Below are positions 63,121 to 64,000 of a DNA stretch of 64,000 nucleotides, one piece after another; position 1 is the stretch's first letter, and every line of letters begins with the position of its first letter. Source of the stretch: Anseranas semipalmata (taxonomy: Eukaryota > Chordata > Aves > Anseriformes > Anseranatidae); NCBI GenBank assembly GCA_013399115.1, contig VXAA01000859.1:530430-594429 (forward strand), written 5' to 3'. The translations under genes and the position numbers were made by a program. A model generated the notes under the pieces. That model made no database searches. It was not told the origin of the DNA and saw nothing but the letters and a program-made list of their open reading frames with translations.

Positions 63121-63128
63121 CACAGAAT
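63121..63128 (-). repeat. CR1 3'-terminal octamer, single copy
   Basis: CACAGAAT on the plus strand is ATTCTGTG in the CR1 sense direction, the unit normally present in two or more copies at CR1 3' ends and thought to be the recognition signal for reverse transcription. Only one unit is recognisable, so the end is either minimal or eroded. Confidence 0.8.
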
Positions 63129-63197
63129 CATTTAGGTTGGAAGAGACCTCCAAGATCACCTAGTCCAACCTATGACCTAACACTAACAAGCCCTCCA

Positions 63198-63998
63198 CTA
63201 AACCATATCACTAAGCTCTACATCTAAATGTCTTTTGAATCCCTCCAGGGATGGTGACTCAACCCCCTCCCTGGGCAGCCTGTTCCAATGCCTCACAACC
63301 CTTTCAGTAAAGAAGTTTTTCCTAACATCCAACCTAAACCTCCCCATGTGCAACTTTAGCCCATTCCCCCTTGTCCTATCACCTGGCACGTGGGAGAAGA
63401 GACCAATCCCCACCTCGCTACAGCCTCCTTTAAGGTACCTGTAGAGAGCGATATGGTTGCCCCTGAGCCTCCTCTTCTCCAGGCTAAACAACCCCAGCTT
63501 CCTCAGCCGCTCCTCACAGGACTTGTTCTCCACACCCCTCACCAGCTTTGTTGCCCTTCTCTGGACATGCTCCAGCACCTCGATGTCCTTCCTGGAGTGA
63601 GGGGCCCAAAACCGAACACAGGACTCGAGGTGCGGCCTCACCAGAGCCGAGTACAGGGGGACAGTCACTGCCCTAGTGCTGCTGGCCACACTGTTCCTGA
63701 TACAAGCCAGGATGCTGTTGGCCTTCTTGGCCACCTGAGCACACTGCTGGCTCATATTCAGCCAGCTGTCGACCAGCAGCCCAAGCTCCCTTTCTGCCAG
63801 GCAGCTTTCCAGCCACTCATCTCCCAGCCTGTAGCGCTGCTTGGGGTTGCTGTGCCCCAATATGACCTGGCACTCAGCCTTGTTGAACTTCATACAGTTG
63901 GCCTCAGCCCATTGGTCCAGCCTATCCAGATCTTCCTGCAGAGCCTTCCTACCCTCGAGCAGATCAACACATGCACCCAACTTGGTGTTCTCTGCAAA
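63198..63998 (-). pseudogene. CR1 ORF2 fragment: end of reverse transcriptase and C-terminal region, catalytic box altered
   Basis: This is the C-terminal part of CR1 ORF2, which encodes endonuclease plus reverse transcriptase for target-primed reverse transcription. About 266 residues are open from the window edge to a TAG stop at 63198-63200. In order from the edge: FAENTKLG, at the place of the FADDTKLG catalytic box; a helical stretch [17 protein letters not shown]; the conserved CR1 block [17 protein letters not shown]; then [37 protein letters not shown] and [19 protein letters not shown]. These match avian CR1 ORF2 block by block. No ATG start is expected because the frame is still open at the edge. 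Oddity: both metal-binding aspartates are replaced (DD to EN), so the product should be inactive although no stop or frameshift is seen. It is therefore called a pseudogene. The opposite-strand ORF at 63235-63444 is a shadow. Confidence 0.9.
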
Positions 63999-64000
63999 CT

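Larger units (their letters stand above)
63121..64000 (-). mobile_element. CR1 LINE retrotransposon, 3' part (5' part beyond window)
   Basis: A non-LTR retrotransposon of the CR1 clade, the dominant interspersed repeat of bird genomes, read on the minus strand. Seen: a reverse-transcriptase ORF running off the right edge, a short 3' UTR of about 77 bases (63121-63197), and the diagnostic terminus. On the minus strand the 3' UTR reads GGTTGGACTAGGTGATCTTG and ends in ATTCTGTG. CR1 elements typically end in several tandem copies of this octamer; here there is only one, abutting unrelated AT-rich DNA. No poly(A) tail is present, which is normal for CR1. Because CR1 copies are usually 5'-truncated, the full extent cannot be judged from this window. 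The subfamily was not determined. Confidence 0.95.

Noticed and set aside
63235..63444. 69-aa plus-strand frame near the right end
   Set aside because: Lies entirely antisense to the CR1 reverse-transcriptase frame; a shadow.
1..64000. CRISPR arrays, operons, prophage or other prokaryotic systems
   Set aside because: No spaced direct-repeat arrays, no tandem coding frames and no ribosome-binding sites. The avian CR1 and ancient amniote repeats show vertebrate DNA.
1..64000. tRNA, 5S, U1, U6, 7SK or Y RNA genes
   Set aside because: I looked for their signature words on both strands while reading and recognised none apart from the U2 fragment. A covariance-model search would be decisive.

Overview
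The window reads as vertebrate, almost certainly avian, nuclear DNA. It is AT-rich throughout, with no dense open reading frames, no operons and no ribosome-binding-site pattern. It has scattered A/T homopolymers and a few dinucleotide microsatellites, plus short runs of N marking a draft assembly. The decisive marker is the right end: positions 63121-64000 hold the 3' part of a CR1 (Chicken Repeat 1) LINE on the minus strand. It carries the typical bird CR1 3' end (terminal ATTCTGTG octamer, then GGTTGGACTAGGTGATCTTG about 45 bases inside) and about 266 open codons of reverse-transcriptase ORF2. I cannot fix the species below the level of birds.

I found no host protein-coding gene or exon that I could support. 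Apart from CR1, the longest open frames (135 aa at 30829-31236 and 122 aa at 49634-50002) are about what chance gives in 64 kb and resemble no family I know. The region is best described as gene desert or the interior of a very long intron.

Layout. 1-13110 is AT-rich non-coding DNA with GC-richer patches at about 1256-1470, 2585-2960 and 8110-8860, a fossil L3/MIR-type repeat tail at 9241-9330 and a 47-bp near-perfect palindrome at 10464-10510. 13111-13172 is an assembly gap followed by a short CpG- and G-rich stub. 13210-33830 is non-coding, with a CpG-richer patch at 15940-16270, a degraded U2 snRNA pseudogene fragment on the minus strand at 16561-16620, a perfect 14-bp-arm hairpin at 25410-25442 and a GC-richer block at 26780-27690. 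33840-34435 is a compositionally distinct block with clustered motifs (TATA-like, paired E-boxes, a DR1-like site), a candidate regulatory element. 34440-63120 is again non-coding; it contains an ancient L3/CR1-type repeat at 46422-46690, inverted (CA)n/(GT)n tracts at 48302-48401 and a second assembly gap at 52168-52188. 63121-64000 is the CR1 LINE.

No new gene system was found. The most checkable observations are the U2 pseudogene with its branch-point-recognition segment damaged, the CR1 reading frame that stays open although its FADD catalytic box reads FAEN, the strong inverted repeats, and the fossil amniote repeats. Statements about conservation or regulatory function are inference and need alignment to other bird genomes.
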